64,000 nt of DNA, from contig NZ_JBDKWG010000114.1 of the NCBI RefSeq assembly GCF_040151475.1, forward strand, positions 8,506-72,505, in the 5' to 3' direction. Positions 34,727-43,219 of the stretch are shown here, piece after piece (the first letter of the stretch is position 1; the number at the start of each line of letters is the position of its first letter). Source of the stretch: CAXBNB01 sp040151475 (lineage in GTDB: Bacteria; Bacteroidota; Bacteroidia; Cytophagales; Cyclobacteriaceae). Below the pieces are notes generated by a model. That model had not been told where the DNA came from and made no database searches. It worked only from the letters and a program-made list of their open reading frames with translations. Both the position numbers and the translations under genes were made by a program.

Positions 34727-34757
34727 ATAAAAAAACCGAAGACAGTTGCTCCGGTTC
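34727..34757 (-). terminator. Intrinsic terminator of the primary sigma factor gene
   Basis: On the minus strand AACCGGAG pairs with CTTCGGTT (one G-U pair) around a 7-nt loop, followed by a T7 tract. It lies 31 bp past the sigma gene stop. Confidence 0.85.
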
Positions 34758-34787
34758 TTTTTAATGATATTATATGTGAGTTCTTAT

Positions 34788-35660
34788 TCAACTGGCACAA
34801 AATTCTTTCAACCTCTGATTTTTAGTAGGTTCTCTTAATTTTTGCAATGCTTTTTCTCTTATTTGTCTTACTCTTTCTCTGGTCAATCCCATGATATCAC
34901 CAATTTCTTCTAAAGTGAATGGATTGTCAGATCCTATTCCAAAGCTCATTTTTACCACTTCTCTTTCTCTTGCAGTTAAAGTTGACAAGGCTCTGATAGT
35001 TTCAACCTTTAGCGAATCGTTGAATACCATTTGTCCATCAGTAGAAATGGTAGTCTTGTTTTCCAAAACATCTAAAAGTGATCCTGATTCATCCTCTCCA
35101 AATGGTGCATCCATTGACATTTGTTTTACTTCGGCTCCAAGTGTGTTTCTTACTTCACTTGGTTTCATATCAAGTATTTCAGCCAATTCTTCTTCTGTTG
35201 GCTCCCTTTCATATTTTTGCTCAAGTTCAGCGTATGCTCTTCTTATTTGGTTGATGGCACCAGATTTGTTCATAGGAAGCCTTACTATTCTTGATTGCTC
35301 GGCCAATGCTTGCATGATTGATTGTCTAATCCACCAAACTGCGTAAGAGATAAATTTGAAACCTTTAGTTTCATCAAATTTCTTTGCTGCCTTTATTAAT
35401 CCCAAGTTTCCTTCATTGATTAGGTCATTAAGAGGTAAACTTCTATTTTGATATTGTTTAGCAACGGAAACTACAAATCTTAAATTTGATTTAACCAATT
35501 TTTCCAATGCCAAGTCATCTCCTTGCTTAATTCTCTGCGCTAATGTTACTTCTTCATCCGGGGTAATCATTGGCACACTACTTACTTCTGTAAAATACTT
35601 TTCAAGTGTGTGGCTTTCCCGGCGATTGGTAATTGATTGCGTAATCTTTAGTTGTCTCAT
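34788..35660 (-). CDS. rpoD: RNA polymerase primary sigma factor, Bacteroidetes type (RpoD/SigA)
   Basis: A 290-aa sigma-70 protein with no long region 1.1, the length typical of the Bacteroidetes primary sigma factor. Region 1.2 (LEKYFTEVSSVPMITPDEE), region 2 (RFVVSVAKQYQNRSLPLND, GFKFISYAVWWIRQSI), region 3 (LAEQSRIVRLPMN onward) and region 4 (DNPFTLEEIGDIMGLTRERV and RQIREKALQKLR) are all complete. This sigma reads promoters with TTTG at -33 and TAnnTTTG at -7, and the gene has such a promoter itself (35731-35761). It is monocistronic, with its own terminator. Confidence 0.97.
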   Translation of the reverse strand: MRQLKITQSITNRRESHTLEKYFTEVSSVPMITPDEEVTLAQRIKQGDDLALEKLVKSNLRFVVSVAKQYQNRSLPLNDLINEGNLGLIKAAKKFDETKGFKFISYAVWWIRQSIMQALAEQSRIVRLPMNKSGAINQIRRAYAELEQKYEREPTEEELAEILDMKPSEVRNTLGAEVKQMSMDAPFGEDESGSLLDVLENKTTISTDGQMVFNDSLKVETIRALSTLTAREREVVKMSFGIGSDNPFTLEEIGDIMGLTRERVRQIREKALQKLREPTKNQRLKEFCAS

Positions 35661-35966
35661 GATTTTTTATTTGCCCTACTTATTATTGTGTTGCTATATT
35701 TGATTTTTTTATTCCTTGATTTTGAAGCCGCAAAGTTAGTATTTAATCCCTCTTAAGCCAAGATTTTTATAAACATATATGTCATATAACATCATAAACG
35801 TATAAAAGGTTTTTGAATTATATTTTAATACGATAAATGTTCAAATTGTAACCCCATGTTGGGTAATATAACATATAGTCCCCGAATATTTGGAATTAGC
35901 ACAAAATTTAGTTAATATCATCTGTTGGATTTCGTTTTAAAATTAACACTTAGACCAAAATAGACT
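35661..35966. other. 306-bp divergent intergenic region between rpoD and the CBS gene
   Basis: Holds the rpoD promoter candidate (35731-35761, minus strand) and a weaker plus-strand candidate: TTGG at 35859-35862, a 22-nt spacer and AATATTTG at 35885-35892 (one mismatch to TAnnTTTG), about 75 bp before the CBS gene. The rest is very AT-rich and no ORF or hairpin stands out. Confidence 0.55.
35731..35761 (-). promoter_or_regulatory. Promoter of the rpoD gene
   Basis: On the minus strand, TTGG (plus-strand 35758-35761), a 19-nt spacer and TAACTTTG (plus-strand 35731-35738), a perfect -7 box followed by CGG. The -33 element lacks one base of TTTG. It leaves a leader of about 65 nt. Confidence 0.65.
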
Positions 35967-36422
35967 ATGAATTTTAGAGGCGTACAAGAAGAATCAAGCA
36001 ATGTGATCACTTATGAACCTATTTCAAATTATATGGCTAGAGAAAGTGATTTGATAACATTCAGTCCAGATCAGGAAATAGCAGACGCTATCAAGATAAT
36101 GTTAGACAAAAGAATCTCAGGGGGACCCGTTTTGAATGAAAGGCGAGAATTAGTTGGTATGCTTTCCGAAAAAGATTGTTTGAAAATATTATTCCAATCC
36201 TCCTATCATAATATACCGTCAGGAAAAGGGTTAGTCTCCGATTACATGTCTGAGAATGTTAAAACATTAGACATAGACACTTCTGTGGTGGATGCGGCAA
36301 ACGAATTTTTGAGTACTTATGTGAGAAGATTCCCCGTGCTTCATAACGGAATTTTGAAAGGGCAGGTGAGTAGAAGAGACATTATGAAGGCGGCTTTAAA
36401 AATCAAAGCCACTACCTGGTAG
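35967..36422 (+). CDS. Paired CBS domain protein
   Basis: A 151-aa cytoplasmic protein made of two CBS modules (about 22-78 and 90-148): ESDLITFSPDQEIADAIKIM with GGPVLNERRELVGMLSEKDC, and ENVKTLDIDTSVVDAANEFL with RRFPVLHNGILKGQVSRRDI. CBS pairs bind adenosine nucleotides and act as energy-state sensors; here there is no attached enzyme, so it probably acts on another protein. A short terminator hairpin overlaps the stop codon. Confidence 0.93.
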   Translation: MNFRGVQEESSNVITYEPISNYMARESDLITFSPDQEIADAIKIMLDKRISGGPVLNERRELVGMLSEKDCLKILFQSSYHNIPSGKGLVSDYMSENVKTLDIDTSVVDAANEFLSTYVRRFPVLHNGILKGQVSRRDIMKAALKIKATTW

Positions 36423-36430
36423 TTTTTTTT
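36411..36430 (+). terminator. Intrinsic terminator overlapping the CBS gene stop codon
   Basis: ACTAC/GTAGT with a CTG loop, immediately followed by eight Ts. The right arm contains the TAG stop. The stem is short, so efficiency is uncertain. Confidence 0.6.
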
Positions 36431-36445
36431 ATGAAGATTACGTTT

Positions 36446-37012
36446 CTATTTTACCCGGTTGGGGTTGTCGCTAATGAAGGATTTCCAGCTTTTATTTCCT
36501 GATTGTGGGTTTCCTCCTTGAAAATGATGACAAAGTGCTACAGCCAAAGCATCGGAAGCATCCAAAAGTTTGGGCATGTCTTTTATTTGTAAAAGGGTCA
36601 TGAGCATTTTGGCTACCTGCTCTTTGGAGGCATTTCCATTTCCGGTTACGGACTGTTTTACCTTTTTAGGTGCGTATTCTGTAATGGGAATTTCCCTTGA
36701 CAATGCAGCTGCCATAGCTACACCTTGCGCCCGGCCGAGTTTGAGCATTGATTGTATGTTTTTGCCATAAAAAGGTGCTTCAAGTGCCACTTCATCGGGT
36801 TGAAATTCTTCTATGACACTTAACACACGTTCAAATATTTTCTTAAGCTTCATTTCATGATTGGTATATTTGCTCAGGTGGATTACGCCGAACTGAAGAA
36901 GCTTTATTTTTTTATTTTGAATTAAGATGATTCCATATCCCATTACACTTGTACCGGGATCAAGTCCAAGTATTATTTTCTCTTTGCTACTGTCACTTTT
37001 TAAATTCACCAT
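36446..37012 (-). CDS. ruvC: Holliday junction resolvase RuvC
   Basis: A 188-aa endonuclease. The catalytic acidic residues are in recognisable places: Asp in ILGLDPGTSVMGYGII, Glu in DEVALEAPFYGKN, and the Asp pair in LLDASDALAVALCHH; GNGNASKEQVAKML also matches. RuvC cuts four-way junctions at the end of recombination, with RuvAB. No ruvA or ruvB is nearby. It is convergent with the CBS gene. Confidence 0.96.
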   Translation of the reverse strand: MVNLKSDSSKEKIILGLDPGTSVMGYGIILIQNKKIKLLQFGVIHLSKYTNHEMKLKKIFERVLSVIEEFQPDEVALEAPFYGKNIQSMLKLGRAQGVAMAAALSREIPITEYAPKKVKQSVTGNGNASKEQVAKMLMTLLQIKDMPKLLDASDALAVALCHHFQGGNPQSGNKSWKSFISDNPNRVK

Positions 37013-37139
37013 TGATGCAATTTAGAGATAAGAGTTTTATTATAAAACAATTTGATATGGATACAAGTACCACTGGCGTTACCGTTCCATACCCGATGTA
37101 CTCTGCTTTTTTTAAGAGAAATAAAAATGTCAAGTTGAT

Positions 37140-38267
37140 ATGATATATGTGACGGTTGGGGTAATGATCCTTTTTATATTTTTTGCCTTATGGATAATGT
37201 CTTCATGGTTTTCTATGAAAACTACAGAGTTTGGAGATGTCAGGCCTGAGCCAAAGAAATTATTGATTTCAGTGTTAATCCCGGTAAGAAATGAAGGGTT
37301 AAATATTGAAAATACTCTTGATTCTATTCTTAAAAACAGGGCTGATCCTGTATTATATGAGGTAATTGTAATTGATGACCATTCAGACGACAATACCAAT
37401 GAGCTGGTAGAATCAATTACTGAACAACATATGAATGTGAAATTGATACATCTTGGGGATGAGCTTTCAGGTAAGAAAAAAGCTATAGAGGCGGGAGTTT
37501 TAGTTGCCGGAGGAGATGTTATTCTTTGTACAGATGGTGATTGTAAAGTACCTGAATATTGGATTCAATGTTATTTGGAAGCATACATTGGAAACCCTAA
37601 CTCAAAGTTGATTTTTGGTGGAGTGAGATATGAAAGTCATGGAAATTATTTAGTGAATCTGCTTAATATAGAATTGTCTATTTTGGTAATAATTGGTGCA
37701 GCTACTATGAAACGAGGTATTCCAACAATGATTAATGGCGCAAATTTTTCTTATAAAAGAGAAGTCTTTTTGGCTGTAGATGGATATCAGGGAAATGAAA
37801 ATATTCCGTCCGGAGATGATGAATTTTTACTTAGAAAAGTAAAAAATAAATTTCAGGATGGAATTTATTTTTTGAAGAATCCTAACTCTATAGTAGAAAC
37901 AACCGCTCCGGATTCGTTGAAGAAACTTATCGATCAAAGGAGAAGGTGGGGTGCAAAATGGAAGTACCATCAGGATATTTATTCTAAACTCATTCCAATT
38001 TTGATATTCCTTATTAATGTTTCGGCTCTTTGGGCAATGTTTGAAATGGCTCTATTATCTAATGTTTCGTATTGGTTGACTTTTCTTGCTAGTAAGGCCA
38101 TTATAGATTTTTTATTCATGCGAATTGCTACTAAATTTTTAGATGTAAAAAGCCAATTATTATCATTCTTTTTGCTGGAAATTATTTACCCTTTTTATGT
38201 TGTTTTCTTTGCAATAGCTTCTAATTTTGGAAAATACAGTTGGAAAGGCAGGGTATATGGTAATTGA
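37140..38267 (+). CDS. Membrane-anchored glycosyltransferase family 2
   Basis: A 375-aa protein with an N-terminal membrane helix (about 2-22), a GT-A domain (about 40-270) and two or three C-terminal helices (about 285-365). Motifs: ISVLIPVRNEGLNIENTLDS, VIVIDDHSDDNTNELVE, the DxD-like CTDGDCKVPEYW, the ED-like PSGDDEFLLRK and the QxxRW-type QRRRWGAKW. This is the layout of processive or lipid-linked GT2 enzymes that move sugars onto surface polymers or lipids. It is the first gene of a run with a small unknown protein, a PP2C phosphatase and a deacetylase; the deacetylase fits a surface polysaccharide role, but the link is inference. Confidence 0.93.
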   Translation: MIYVTVGVMILFIFFALWIMSSWFSMKTTEFGDVRPEPKKLLISVLIPVRNEGLNIENTLDSILKNRADPVLYEVIVIDDHSDDNTNELVESITEQHMNVKLIHLGDELSGKKKAIEAGVLVAGGDVILCTDGDCKVPEYWIQCYLEAYIGNPNSKLIFGGVRYESHGNYLVNLLNIELSILVIIGAATMKRGIPTMINGANFSYKREVFLAVDGYQGNENIPSGDDEFLLRKVKNKFQDGIYFLKNPNSIVETTAPDSLKKLIDQRRRWGAKWKYHQDIYSKLIPILIFLINVSALWAMFEMALLSNVSYWLTFLASKAIIDFLFMRIATKFLDVKSQLLSFFLLEIIYPFYVVFFAIASNFGKYSWKGRVYGN

Positions 38268-38296
38268 CTTAGTAATAGAATAAAAAATATGCTGAA

Positions 38297-38551
38297 ATGA
38301 GTGATTTGGAATTTGACGTATTGGATGAGTTGTATTTTGTTATCCACTACACTGAGTTACTCAAATCAACAGATCTTGAAGACTCAGATCTTAAGCCTAT
38401 TTTAATGAAAATTTACAATAAGGGCTGGATCAAATGCTTTTCCGAACCAGACGTAGAGCTTGATTCATCATCTGTTGACTTAGAGGTTAATTTCCGGAAT
38501 TATTTTTACTTAGCCTCTAAGGAGGGATTGAAAGCACACAATAAAAACTAA
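38297..38551 (+). CDS. Small conserved protein of unknown function, possible winged-helix fold
   Basis: An 84-aa acidic protein, FDVLDELYFVIHYTELLKST then SDLKPILMKIYNKGWIKCF and an aromatic YFYLASKEGLKAHNK end. The pattern helix-helix-helix then GWIKC followed by a beta-like wing and a final helix would suit a winged helix, but this is a visual guess. It starts 29 bp after the glycosyltransferase gene and ends 4 bp before the start of the PP2C gene. I have seen similar small proteins beside such phosphatases in Bacteroidota, without assigned function. Confidence 0.8.
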   Translation: MSDLEFDVLDELYFVIHYTELLKSTDLEDSDLKPILMKIYNKGWIKCFSEPDVELDSSSVDLEVNFRNYFYLASKEGLKAHNKN

Positions 38552-38555
38552 CTAC

Positions 38556-39770
38556 TTGGAAAACTCTTTTTCTACCGAAGCAAATCTCAAAGAGTTAGAG
38601 TTGAATGCTTTGCTTGAAGTAACGCAGGCAATCAACAATAATCTGCCTGAGGAATCACTTTATAAAATTTATAAGTTTACACTACTTGCTGATTTTAATG
38701 TTAGAAAATTAGCTCTTTTTGTGTTGGATGATGAGTGGGTTTGTAAAGTTAATTTTGGCGTTTCGAACGATTTTTGTCAAAACAATATTCCTCATGATTT
38801 TTCGAGCCTTACCGAGTCTGTAGAGTTGAAAAGTAAAGAAGGAAAATTTGGAGAGTTTGATTTAGCAATTCCCGTTCTACATAAAGAAAGGCTGCTTGCG
38901 GTGGTATTTGTTGGCGATTTGAAAAAGGATGAATTGGGAGGTACGCTTAGGTCAGGTACTACTTTTTTGGAGGCCCTGACCAATATTATTTTGGTAGCCA
39001 TCGAAAATAAGAAGTTGGCCAATCAGCAACTGGAGCAAGAAGCCTATAAGAAGGAAATGGAAATTGCAAAACAGGTTCAGCAATTTCTTTTCCCTAAAGA
39101 ATTACCTAAAGGAAGTCCGGTTGAAATAGCTGCTAAATATTTGCCCCATAAAGATGTGGGAGGAGACTACTATGACTACATTCCGCTAGGTGACGATAAA
39201 TTCATTTTGTGTATTGCAGATGTGTCTGGCAAGGGTGTTCCCGCTGCATTGATGATGTCCAATTTTCAAGCATCCTTACGAACTTTAGTCAGAAAAACTG
39301 ATGACCTAAAGGAGATAGTAGAGGATTTGAATTATCAAATAAATTTCAGTGGAAACGGTGAGATTTTTATTACGTTTTTCATCGCTTTATACGATCATAA
39401 AATTCAACGTTTTGAGTATATTAACTGTGGACATAATCTTCCTTTAATTTGTCTGGAAGATGGTTCAACTCACCTTTTAGATCAGGGCACTACTGTGTTG
39501 GGAATGTTTTGTCCATTACCATTTAACACCATGGGTTCGTTTAAGAATGTGTCTTCTTTTAATCTATTTTGTTACACAGATGGGTTGTCTGAGGTTATGA
39601 ATGTCAATGATGAAGAATTTGGCCCGGAAAGAATAGAGAAGTTGATTACTCAAATATCTTGCGATTCCCCAAATGATATCAACGACAAAGTTCTGGAGGA
39701 AGTAGATCATTTTCGGGGAGAAATTTCTTATCGTGATGATGTGACATTGTTGACCTGTCGGGTAGAATAA
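38556..39770 (+). CDS. GAF-domain PP2C-type (SpoIIE/RsbU-like) protein serine phosphatase
   Basis: A 404-aa protein starting at a TTG codon: it is the only start upstream of the conserved beginning LKELELNALLEVTQAINNNL, the next Met being far inside. A GAF-like sensor fills about 15-165 and a SpoIIE phosphatase domain about 190-403, with DVGGDYYDYIPLGDDKFI, CIADVSGKGVPAALMMS, FFIALYDHK, CYTDGLSEVMN and SYRDDVTLL supplying the metal-binding aspartates. Such phosphatases act on anti-anti-sigma (STAS) proteins in partner-switching signalling; no anti-sigma partner is nearby. It is packed in the same run, 4 bp after the small protein gene and 5 bp before the deacetylase. Confidence 0.93.
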   Translation: MENSFSTEANLKELELNALLEVTQAINNNLPEESLYKIYKFTLLADFNVRKLALFVLDDEWVCKVNFGVSNDFCQNNIPHDFSSLTESVELKSKEGKFGEFDLAIPVLHKERLLAVVFVGDLKKDELGGTLRSGTTFLEALTNIILVAIENKKLANQQLEQEAYKKEMEIAKQVQQFLFPKELPKGSPVEIAAKYLPHKDVGGDYYDYIPLGDDKFILCIADVSGKGVPAALMMSNFQASLRTLVRKTDDLKEIVEDLNYQINFSGNGEIFITFFIALYDHKIQRFEYINCGHNLPLICLEDGSTHLLDQGTTVLGMFCPLPFNTMGSFKNVSSFNLFCYTDGLSEVMNVNDEEFGPERIEKLITQISCDSPNDINDKVLEEVDHFRGEISYRDDVTLLTCRVE

Positions 39771-39775
39771 ACGCC

Positions 39776-40411
39776 GTGGGATTATATTTCCATAAAACTC
39801 CAATGTGGCTGCAAAAGATGTATTCCGGACTTACATGGAGTATTGATTCTTTGGATAAGACAATTTATCTCACATTCGATGACGGCCCCATACCTGAGGT
39901 TACTTCTTTCGTACTGAATCAGTTAAAGCAATACGATGCAAAAGCTACATTTTTTTGTGTGGGACATAATATCGAAAAGTACCCGTTGGAATTCAATGAA
40001 ATTTTAGAAAAGGGACATTCTATTGGAAATCATACATTCAATCATTTAATTGGATGGAACACTTCCACAGCTCAGTATCTTGAAAACACTGAAAAGTGCC
40101 AAAAGGAAATAGAAAAGCATATCGGAATCAAAAAAAAAAGATTGTTTCGTCCACCTCATGGCAGAATTAGCAGAACGCAAATAGCAGTTTTGAAGCGTGA
40201 CTATGATATAGTGATGTGGACTTATCTTACAGGTGATTTTGACATTTCTTTGGAAAAAGAAAATTGCCTGAAAAAGGCGGTGATGAATACTCAAGACAAT
40301 GACGTTGTTGTTTTTCATGATAGTTTGAAGGCATACAAAAAACTGTCATTTGTACTTCCTGAATTTTTGAAGCATTTTAGTAAACAGGGATTTCAATTTA
40401 AAGCAATTTGA
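39776..40411 (+). CDS. Polysaccharide deacetylase family protein (NodB homology domain)
   Basis: A 211-aa protein starting at GTG, 5 bp after the previous stop. The carbohydrate esterase 4 motifs are complete: YLTFDDGPIPEV (catalytic and metal Asp), IGNHTFNHLIGW (metal His pair), LFRPPHGRIS, and VVFHDSLKAYKKL with the catalytic His region. It lacks an obvious signal peptide, although the KTPMWLQKMYSGLTWSID start is usual for the Bacteroidota branch of this family. Likely removes N-acetyl groups from a surface polysaccharide or peptidoglycan. Transcribed with the PP2C gene. Confidence 0.93.
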   Translation: MGLYFHKTPMWLQKMYSGLTWSIDSLDKTIYLTFDDGPIPEVTSFVLNQLKQYDAKATFFCVGHNIEKYPLEFNEILEKGHSIGNHTFNHLIGWNTSTAQYLENTEKCQKEIEKHIGIKKKRLFRPPHGRISRTQIAVLKRDYDIVMWTYLTGDFDISLEKENCLKKAVMNTQDNDVVVFHDSLKAYKKLSFVLPEFLKHFSKQGFQFKAI

Positions 40412-40454
40412 GATTCACAATCCGGTAAATGGGTTTTAAAAAGCAAATAGCAAT

Positions 40455-41064
40455 ATGAAAAATATAATTTTTGATTTTGGAGGGGTGATCCTAAACCTTG
40501 ATATTTCGGCTTCTCTCAAGGCTTTTGATGATCTTGGTATAAAAGAGATAGCCAATAGCACGGGACATTATTATAGAGACCCTGTTTTCGACAAGTATGA
40601 AATTGGTGAAGCAACAGATCAGGAATTTAGAAATGTAATAAAGACATTGTCGGAAAGAAAGATAACCGATGAGGAAATCAATAGAGCCTGGACTAAAATG
40701 TTATTGGATATTCCAAAAGACAGGGTAGATTTTATTTTAGAGTTGAAAAAGAAATACCGGGTATTTTTATTAAGCAATACCAATCAGATACATCAAAAAC
40801 AGTTTGAACCTTATTTTTTTAAATTTATATAAGTTTCCTTTTCCTGATCTTTTTGAACGAATCTATTATTCTCATGTTGAAGGTATAAGAAAGCCTGAAG
40901 CAGAGGCTTTTACCAACATATTGACCAAATCCAATTTGATACCTGATGAAACATTGTTTGTAGATGATTCATGGGATAACATAAAAAAAGCCAAAGAACT
41001 AGGCATTCATACATACCATATTCAACCCGGATATGTATGGAGTGATATTTTAAGTGTACTCTAA
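40455..41064 (+). pseudogene. HAD-family phosphatase gene interrupted by a +1 frameshift at a T7 run
   Basis: The first frame (40455-40832) gives MKNIIFDFGGVILNLDISAS, the HAD motif I, with a cap domain and motif II (YRVFLLSNTNQIHQKQFEPY), then runs into a stop at 40830. The second frame, one base over, continues with LYKFPFPDLFERIYYSHVEG, the motif III region IRKPEAEAF, and motif IV (TLFVDDSWDNIKKAKELG), ending at 41064. Removing one T from the run TTTTTTT at 40814-40820 joins them into one protein of about 202 aa, the normal length for the family. So this is a frameshifted gene, a sequencing error, or a gene read by slippage at T7-AAA. It would be a cytoplasmic phosphatase for small phosphorylated compounds. 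Confidence 0.85.
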
Positions 41065-41235
41065 AATCTTTGTTAAATATCAAAAAATCTCAAAATATGC
41101 CTATAGGCTCATTGTTGACGTGAACATTAAAAAATGATATATGTTGTAAGTGCTATTTAATTTTAATTATCTTTCGGCTCTTTTTGAGTTAAAGAAAAAT
41201 TTTTTAAGATCATTAATTACTAAAATTTATACTAA

Positions 41236-43041
41236 ATGCTGTTACAAACAATCGACTGGGTCATAATAGGAGCCTTTTTTGTTATAGTGCTGGGAATAGG
41301 CTGGGTAGCTTCCAGAACCGCCGGTAAAAGTTCCGAAGAATTCTTTCTAGGAGGACGTGGAATGCCTTGGTGGTTGCTGGGTATATCAATGGTAGCCTGT
41401 ACATTTTCTGCTGATACTCCAAACCTCGTTACGGGATTCGTTAGAGAAAATGGTGTTTCCAAAAACTGGGCTTGGTGGGCTTTCCTTATCACCGGTATGG
41501 TTACTGTGTTTATTTACGCCAGACTTTGGAGAAAATCCAATGTAGTCACTGATCTTGAATTTTACGAGATAAGATATGGAGGAAAACTGGCTTCTTTCTT
41601 AAGAGGATTCCGGTCAATTTACTTGGGGGTTTTCTTCAACTGCCTGATAATGGGATCAGTGACTTTGGCTGCTATTAAAATAGGTGGGGTAATGCTCGGT
41701 CTTGAACCATGGATAGTAGTAGTTGGAGCTTCAATTGTTGTGGTTATTTATGCTTCTCTTGGAGGAATAAAAGGAGTGGTTTGGGCTGATTTTTTTCAGT
41801 ATGGTATTGCGATGTTCGGTGCTGTTTATGCCGCTATTGTAGCTGTAAGGCAACCAGAAGTAGGAGGGTTAAGTAATTTGATAAGTCATCCTGCGATACA
41901 AGATAAATTAGGAGTTTTACCTGACCTGTCAGATCCCACAGTTTGGGTGCCTCTTTTGCTGATTCCAGTTGCAGTGCAGTGGTGGGCAGTTTGGTATCCT
42001 GGTGCTGAGCCTGGTGGTGGAGGCTATATTGCTCAAAGGATGTTGTCAGCTAAAAATGAAAAGAATGCTGTGGGAGCTACTTTGCTTTTCAATTTTGCAC
42101 ATTATGCATTGCGTCCATGGCCCTGGATTATTGTGGCATTGGCATCTATGGTTATTTATCCTGATATGGCATCCATTCAGTCTGAATTTCCTGATCTTGA
42201 TCCTACCTATCTAAAAGATGATATTGCTTACCCGGTTATGCTTTCAAAACTTGGAACTGGCTGGTTGGGACTGGTCGTGGCATCCATTATTGCAGCATAT
42301 ATGTCAACTATAGGTACCCACCTGAATTGGGGATCATCTTATGTGGTCAATGACTTCTATAAGAGGTTTTTAAAACCGGATGCAACAGATAACGAAATGG
42401 TGACCATGGGTAGGATAACTACTGTGGCACTTATGGTGTTAGCTGGTATATTATCTCTCACTATTTTGGACAATGCAACTGATGCATTTAATATCTTGCT
42501 GTTGTCAGGTGCAGGTTCCGGGGCTATTTATTTATTGAGGTGGTTTTGGTGGAGAATCAATGCAATTACAGAAATATCGGCTATGATTGTCGCTACAATT
42601 GTGGCATTTGTACTTGTATTGTTTGTTGAGGATTCATCTGTAGCAACAGAAATGTTTGATGGGTTTACTGTAAAACTTTTGTTTACTGTGACAATTGTAA
42701 CCATCACATGGCTGGTGGCTACATTGGTGACTGAGCCTGAGGACAAAGAGACATTGAGAAGATTTTATAAACTAACTAAACCAGGAGGTCCGGGATGGAA
42801 AAAGGTAGTGGAAGAGGCTAAAGCAGATGGAGAACCATGTGATGATGGAGAAGGAGTCGCCTGGCAAATGCCTCAACAGGTATTGTTGATTTTCATTGGT
42901 TGTTTGACCATATATTGTTCCTTATTTGCTATAGGTGGGTTTGTTTATGGCAACATTGTTCAGGGAGCAATATTGTCTCTCGTAGCTATTGTTGGCACCA
43001 TCAGTTTGTTTAAGATACTGTCCAAACTTAATTTGAACTAA
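41236..43041 (+). CDS. Sodium:solute symporter (SLC5/SSS family)
   Basis: A 601-aa integral membrane protein with about 14 helices. Family landmarks: TIDWVIIGAFFVIVLGIGW, SSEEFFLGGRGMPWWLLGIS, ACTFSADTPNLVTGFV, SLGGIKGVVWADFFQYGIAM, and ASIIAAYMSTIGTHLNWGSS. It imports a sugar or related solute with Na+. It precedes a ROK kinase gene (terminator between them), a DUF1080 gene and a propeller-cytochrome gene, so sugar uptake is the likely role. The C-terminal 80 residues include a loop rich in Glu and Lys (EPEDKETLRRFYKLTKPGG) before the last helices. The start is the only good ATG, 172 bp after the HAD gene. Confidence 0.93.
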   Translation: MLLQTIDWVIIGAFFVIVLGIGWVASRTAGKSSEEFFLGGRGMPWWLLGISMVACTFSADTPNLVTGFVRENGVSKNWAWWAFLITGMVTVFIYARLWRKSNVVTDLEFYEIRYGGKLASFLRGFRSIYLGVFFNCLIMGSVTLAAIKIGGVMLGLEPWIVVVGASIVVVIYASLGGIKGVVWADFFQYGIAMFGAVYAAIVAVRQPEVGGLSNLISHPAIQDKLGVLPDLSDPTVWVPLLLIPVAVQWWAVWYPGAEPGGGGYIAQRMLSAKNEKNAVGATLLFNFAHYALRPWPWIIVALASMVIYPDMASIQSEFPDLDPTYLKDDIAYPVMLSKLGTGWLGLVVASIIAAYMSTIGTHLNWGSSYVVNDFYKRFLKPDATDNEMVTMGRITTVALMVLAGILSLTILDNATDAFNILLLSGAGSGAIYLLRWFWWRINAITEISAMIVATIVAFVLVLFVEDSSVATEMFDGFTVKLLFTVTIVTITWLVATLVTEPEDKETLRRFYKLTKPGGPGWKKVVEEAKADGEPCDDGEGVAWQMPQQVLLIFIGCLTIYCSLFAIGGFVYGNIVQGAILSLVAIVGTISLFKILSKLNLN

Positions 43042-43087
43042 TTTTTTCTCTTAAAAGAGTTATCATAAAACTCTTTGATTAAATAAG

Positions 43088-43126
43088 AAAACCCCGGGTG
43101 AATTATTGAAATTCATTTGGGGTTTT
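43088..43126. terminator. Bidirectional terminator after the symporter gene
   Basis: AAAACCCC at 43088-43095 pairs with GGGGTTTT at 43119-43126; inner bases TGAAT/ATTCA extend the stem. The symmetry of A-run and T-run lets it work in either direction; here it ends the symporter transcript. Confidence 0.85.
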
Positions 43127-43219
43127 ATCATTATTATCTGAGATGTGTTTTTTACTTTTGAATTTTTAAAAACACTAATTTGCTTGATCGTTGAACCATA
43201 GAACTTGAATTTAAAACCA

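Noticed and set aside
34891..35346. 151-codon plus-strand ORF opposite rpoD
   Set aside because: Shadow of the sigma factor gene; Ser-rich composition reflects its reverse complement.
36949..37143. 64-codon plus-strand ORF between ruvC and the glycosyltransferase gene
   Set aside because: Begins within ruvC antisense, no motif and overlaps the next start; likely chance.
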